Source: Sclerotiophoma versabilis (Eukaryota; Ascomycota; Dothideomycetes; Pleosporales; Didymellaceae). Taken from it: DNA of 64,000 nucleotides. The stretch spans positions 868,001 to 932,000 of the forward strand of contig JAAROD010000080.1 in NCBI GenBank assembly GCA_012274445.1, written 5' to 3'. The notes under the pieces are model-generated. The model did not search any database. It was not told the DNA's origin and worked only from the letters and a program-made list of their open reading frames with translations. Both the position numbers and the translations under genes were made by a program. Positions 61,569-64,000 of this stretch are shown here, one piece after another. The first letter of the stretch is position 1; the number at the start of each line of letters is the position of its first letter.

Positions 61569-62846
61569 ATGTCGAGTCTACTGCCAACACCGGGTTGGGT
61601 GTGTCGGTCATGTGTAAGAGGGCTTGTGCAGCAACGACGAGGGCTGCGCATTCGACCGCGCGCGCGCCCGCCGCCGACTGAAGCTTCCAAGCTCCCGCCC
61701 ACCGAGACCATCACGCTCACAGATGGCACGACGATACGCGTACAGGCTGAAGGGCCACAAGTAGCTGCTGCAACAGCCCCAGCGCCGAAAGCATCGCCCC
61801 AATCCCCACCTCGGCCCAAAGAAGCTGCGCCGCCTGCGCAGAAGCATAGAGACACGGGTGAGCTCGTACCCTCAGCGCCGTCCGCAGTTCTGCAATCCTA
61901 CGCAAAGTCCAAATCCAAAGCACCCCCCGAAACCCCTCCCACCGGCCCGCACGACTACAATTGGTACTACGAAACGGCACCGCCCACATCCCCCAACAAG
62001 ACTCACGCGAACACTTTCTTCGACAGACATGGCAAGCAGGCGACACTGCTGAGAAGTATCGCACAATTCCGCAAGCTCCCTGAAACCGACGTGCCAGAAG
62101 TAGCATTCATTGGGCGGAGTAATGTGGGCAAGAGCTCCCTGCTGAACGCAGTCATGGGCTGCGACACAAGGAAACTGCTCGCACGAACGAGCAGCACCCC
62201 CGGCTTCACCAAGACCATGAACCTCTACGGCATCGCCCCCGATCCAGGTGTTCGCATAAAGACCTCCTCCCTTACCTCTAGCGGCGACCAAGGGCGTGAG
62301 AAAATCGTCGGCCCTGCCGGCTTAGTCATCGTCGACATGCCCGGCTACGGGTCCGGGTCGCTGACAGCCTGGGGCGTGGAGATCATGAAGTACATCCAGT
62401 CGCGCAAGGCGCTGCGGAGGGTCTTTGTGCTGCTGGATGCCGAGCACGGGGTTAAAGACAAAGATCGCAGTATCCTCGCCAGCCTGAGATTGGCGGGCGT
62501 GAGCCACCAGGTTGTACTGAGTAAAATGGATAAGCTGTACATTCCCAAGGCGAGCGAGATCAAGAAGGTGGGCAAGGGGACGAAGCTGAAGAGCAAGGGC
62601 ACTGTAACGGGCTTGCGGGCGAAAATGAAAGAACTCTTGCCCGAAATCAAACCTCCTTTTGGTGGTGGCGCGTTGGGCGAGATTTTAGCGTGTAGCAGCG
62701 AGGTGCTGGTCGAAGGCAAGAGATTGGGGGTTGAGGATGTGCGGTTTGCTGTTTTGAAGGCTGTGGGGCTCGAAGGCGAGGAGAGGAAGGGGTTTACTGA
62801 GAGCAAGAAGAAAAAGAAGAAGGCGCTTGCTGAGGCTGAAGCGTAA
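61569..62846 (+). CDS. mitochondrial EngB/YihA-type GTPase
   Basis: Single exon, 425 residues from ATG 61569. The first 40 residues are Arg-rich and fit a mitochondrial presequence. A Pro/Ala-rich linker follows. The GTPase domain begins with IAQFRKLPETDVPEVAFIGR; G1 is GRSNVGKSS near residue 181, G2 lies in TSSTPGFTKTMNLY, G3 is DMPGYG near residue 256, and G4 is SKMD near residue 318. The C-terminus is lysine-rich. Bacterial EngB helps assemble the large ribosomal subunit, and the yeast relative Mrx8 acts in mitochondrial translation, so a mitoribosome role is likely. The ATG at 61569 is chosen over the longer open frame because the presequence starts there. Confidence 0.88.
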   Translation: MSSLLPTPGWVCRSCVRGLVQQRRGLRIRPRARPPPTEASKLPPTETITLTDGTTIRVQAEGPQVAAATAPAPKASPQSPPRPKEAAPPAQKHRDTGELVPSAPSAVLQSYAKSKSKAPPETPPTGPHDYNWYYETAPPTSPNKTHANTFFDRHGKQATLLRSIAQFRKLPETDVPEVAFIGRSNVGKSSLLNAVMGCDTRKLLARTSSTPGFTKTMNLYGIAPDPGVRIKTSSLTSSGDQGREKIVGPAGLVIVDMPGYGSGSLTAWGVEIMKYIQSRKALRRVFVLLDAEHGVKDKDRSILASLRLAGVSHQVVLSKMDKLYIPKASEIKKVGKGTKLKSKGTVTGLRAKMKELLPEIKPPFGGGALGEILACSSEVLVEGKRLGVEDVRFAVLKAVGLEGEERKGFTESKKKKKKALAEAEA

Positions 62847-63560
62847 GATGAGCAAGTTGCTCTTGTGGTTTGTTTGAAAGATACCCAAACTATGTTTCAT
62901 TTCCAACAGGTTGCCTGAGACGACAATGAGTCGATCGTACATCTCGACACAGCCATACCAGCATACGTCGACAGCATCGATACTTTTGGTGGTTGTGTCC
63001 AACTATCGTCCGCTGTCTTTCGATTGTCTTTCTGACCTGTCAACCACAATGTCAAGCCGAGAGAGCTTCGAGGTCCTAACTGCCATGCAGCCGCAACAAA
63101 ATAGAGATTTTAAAGCTACTCCTACGGCTATACATTGGACCGTGCAACAATCAAAATAACTCTAGGTCCCAAGCTGTAAACGAGACACCCGCAGTATCCG
63201 CAACACTAGTAAACTCGCGGTACACTGTTCAGGAAGCTCGCAACACGGTCAGTGAGAATTTGCTGAACCCGTTTGAATTCATTCTCCGGTAATAACGTCA
63301 TACGGTGAAATCGACGGGATTAGTAGCCGCATGGAGTTTGGGGTTGTAAGATAGTCGATATGCCTAATCCAACATAGGCAGGAGCAAAACCAATGTGCCC
63401 ATGCAAACGAGGATCACGTACAAAACCCCGCAGATACTCAAGATAATGACCTCAATAAGGTTACGCGACAAGCTTTTCAACGGGTCCTTAAATACGCCAA
63501 GGAAGCTTGTGTGATGTTTCTTCGTCTTCCTCTTGTTCAAGGACGTTGTCATCCATCAGC
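62847..63560. other. intergenic region
   Basis: About 700 bases between the GTPase gene and the carboxypeptidase start. A 62-codon minus-strand frame at 63364-63552 has a hydrophobic segment but is judged doubtful (see rejected items). Confidence 0.45.
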
Positions 63561-64000
63561 ATGTTCACGAAATCAGTGACCTCGTTGGCGCTTGCATCGC
63601 TTGCCGTGCAGGCCAATGCTCTTTCAAAAAAGCAATGGCACAAGCGAAGCGATCATTTGTACCTGCCGAAGGAGACAAGTGACTACAAGACCGCCTCAGC
63701 CCCCAACAATGTCACCATTCGATACAAGAACCCAGGCATTTGCGAAACCACTCCAGGTGTAGACAGCTACTCTGGATACGTTGATCTGACACCAGATGTA
63801 TGTACGCTGTTTTAAGAATCAGAAAATCTCTGACGATACAAAGGTCCATGTCTTTTACTGGTTCTTCGAGTCTCGCAACAAGCCGGCTGAGGACCCCTTC
63901 ACGCTCTGGTTAAATGGCGGTCCTGGTTCGGATTCGCTCATTGGTCTCTTTGAAGAGAATGGACCCTGCATGCTGACAGAAAACCTGACAACCTACTCCA
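63561..64000 (+). CDS. serine carboxypeptidase (family S10), truncated by window end
   Basis: Exon 1 is 63561-63797, then a 46-nt intron (GTATGT donor, CTGAC branch, AAAG acceptor), then exon 2 from 63844 to the window edge; 131 residues are visible. A signal peptide ([20 protein letters not shown]) is followed by the S10 block YSGYVDL and, after splicing, [24 protein letters not shown] and LFEENGPC. The GGPG loop forms the oxyanion hole. The catalytic Ser, Asp and His lie beyond the window. Such enzymes remove C-terminal residues in the vacuole or outside the cell; the signal peptide fits either. Confidence 0.85.

Noticed and set aside
63364..63552. 62-codon minus-strand frame with a hydrophobic segment
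   Set aside because: Its start codon would lie 8 bases from the divergent carboxypeptidase start codon, leaving no room for promoters; one hydrophobic stretch alone is weak evidence.

Overview
The window is chromosomal DNA of a filamentous ascomycete (Pezizomycotina). The evidence is many 46-94 nt introns with GTATGT/GTAAGT donors, CTAAC/CTGAC branch sites and CAG/TAG acceptors, genes on both strands with short intergenic gaps, and fungus-specific families (copper-fist and Zn2Cys6 regulators, GPI-anchored lysophospholipase, RSC9, siderophore NRPS). A NPS6/SidD-type NRPS with compact gene order suggests Dothideomycetes (Pleosporales); this placement is inference, not proven here.

Layout. 1-9 kb holds a TAPT1/EMP65-family membrane protein, diphthamide enzyme DPH2 and a secreted lysophospholipase. 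9-12 kb is gene-poor, with one possible decayed gene. 12-20 kb holds a TesB-type acyl-CoA thioesterase, a five-exon DHA2-type MFS transporter, a 2.5 kb gap and a copper-fist transcription factor. 22-31 kb holds a five-exon Rgt1-like Zn2Cys6 factor, a probable Rec114-like meiotic protein and the RSC subunit Rsc9, the last two divergent. 31-33 kb holds a Rieske/FAD oxidoreductase.

33.9-53.7 kb is the notable region: a hydroxamate siderophore gene cluster. In order it has a SidI-like acyl-CoA ligase (-), a SidF-like hydroxyornithine transacylase ending in the peroxisomal signal AKL (-), a divergent SidA-like flavoprotein (+) whose two dinucleotide-binding motifs are altered, a full ABCB-type ABC transporter (+), a GNAT acetyltransferase (-) and a NPS6/SidD-type NRPS (+) with domain order A-T-C-T-T-C. 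Three of the four control regions in this block carry exact copies of ATCWGATAA, the consensus described for iron-responsive GATA repressors (SreA/SRE/Fep1 type): 7 before the ligase, 1 before the ABC transporter and 4 between the GNAT and NRPS genes. I found only one other copy, at 22005, in the rest of the window, where about one is expected by chance. The model is that the ligase activates mevalonate, the peroxisomal transacylase acylates N5-hydroxyornithine, the single A domain of the NRPS loads it iteratively, the GNAT may tailor the product, and the ABC protein moves it. The hydratase SidH, a MirB-type importer and a clearly canonical SidA were not seen.

54-64 kb is mostly housekeeping: a small secreted cysteine-rich protein, V-ATPase subunit a, a class I/II aminotransferase, a divergent mitochondrial pair (Fmc1-like assembly factor and EngB-like GTPase), and the start of a serine carboxypeptidase cut by the window end. 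Exon junctions were placed by eye from splice signals, frame and family conservation; no transcript evidence was available.
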